Assembly (NCBI GenBank): GCA_021300475.1
Contig: JAJTDO010000011.1
Span: 1 to 58,601, forward strand
Length of the DNA stretch: 58,601 nt
Direction of reading: 5' to 3'
DNA from: Burkholderiales bacterium
GTDB lineage: Bacteria; Pseudomonadota; Gammaproteobacteria; Burkholderiales; Burkholderiaceae_B
The first letter of the stretch is position 1; each line of letters starts with the position of its first letter. Shown here piece by piece: positions 58,522 to 58,601 of the stretch. Both the position numbers and the translations under genes were made by a program. The notes beneath the pieces were generated by a model that did not search any database, was not told where the DNA came from, and worked only from the letters and a program-made list of their open reading frames with translations.

Positions 58522-58565
58522 CTACGCGGGGAAAATAGCGCAGGCTGAAGCAATGCGCCGCGTAG
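58522..58565. repeat. 44-bp stem-loop at right edge
   Basis: CTACGCG (58522-58528) pairs with CGCGTAG (58559-58565), and inside GCGCA (58538-58542) pairs with TGCGC (58554-58558). No T run follows. It may be part of a structured RNA or another repeat that continues past the window; nothing else is identified between 58475 and the end. Confidence 0.4.
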
Positions 58566-58601
58566 AAAGCTTAGGGTCATCCAAGAAACATCGGGGGCTG
58601 T

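Noticed and set aside
58587-58601. GGGGGCTG at the window end as the start of tmRNA
   Set aside because: Only a few bases match the tmRNA 5' end and the window stops there; this cannot support a call.

Overview
The window is ordinary, densely packed core chromosome of a betaproteobacterium, most likely order Burkholderiales. A Limnobacter-like genus is my best guess from moderate GC and gene order. Supporting evidence: an EF-P with Arg at position 32 plus its rhamnosyltransferase EarP; a canonical SAH riboswitch in front of ahcY; a ribB fused to a degenerate ribA domain; Coq7 (ubiquinone); and the order rplM-rpsI-argC-erpA. No phage, transposase, CRISPR array, tRNA or rRNA gene was found.

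Layout. 1-2.7 kb: rsuA-type pseudouridine synthase, efp, earP. 2.7-8.3 kb, minus strand: rlmI-like methyltransferase, then an overlapping block of two lipid A acyltransferases, dapF, DUF484 and xerC. 8.5-13.4 kb: S-adenosylmethionine cycle (metK with a structured leader; SAH riboswitch-ahcY-tlyA-metF) and a folate enzyme. 13.4-20.2 kb: lytic transglycosylase, NDUFA9-like protein, arginine genes argD-argF-argG, ppnP. 20.2-26.3 kb: murB, yajQ, an orphan UreE-like His-rich protein, pepN, fbp. 26.3-33.6 kb: M48 protease, moaC, MscS channel, sucCD, recA-recX with a LexA box. 33.5-41.9 kb: a long minus-strand run miaB-corC-lnt-ribBX-ribH-nusB-thiL-pgpA-pncC. 42-51.4 kb: coq7, osmC, a 680-bp non-coding interval, rplM-rpsI, argC, erpA, miaA-mutL, SRPBCC protein, YkvA-like protein, tgt. 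51.4-58.6 kb: flavin reductase, DMT transporter, pyrF, a TctDE-like two-component pair, small lipoprotein, MHS-family transporter, and a repeat-rich right edge.

The most notable points are damage and RNA. metF has lost about 50 internal codons and is out of frame. rpsI has lost its conserved C-terminal tail, and its frame now runs through the operon terminator before reaching a stop, so terminated transcripts would lack a stop codon. Two such lesions in otherwise clean sequence could be real deletions or assembly faults; raw reads would decide. The interval before rplM contains a self-contained promoter-to-terminator unit of about 250 nt with anti-Shine-Dalgarno-like CUCC motifs (candidate sRNA), followed by an attenuator-like rplM leader. 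The metK leader has mutually exclusive hairpins. A 174-bp imperfect palindrome (MITE-like) lies next to an 8-bp tandem repeat at the right edge.

Functional links: metK, ahcY and metF belong to the methionine/SAM cycle, with ahcY under SAH control; efp and earP make and activate EF-P; recA and recX are SOS-controlled; ribBX and ribH make riboflavin; argD, argF, argG and argC make arginine in three separate places.
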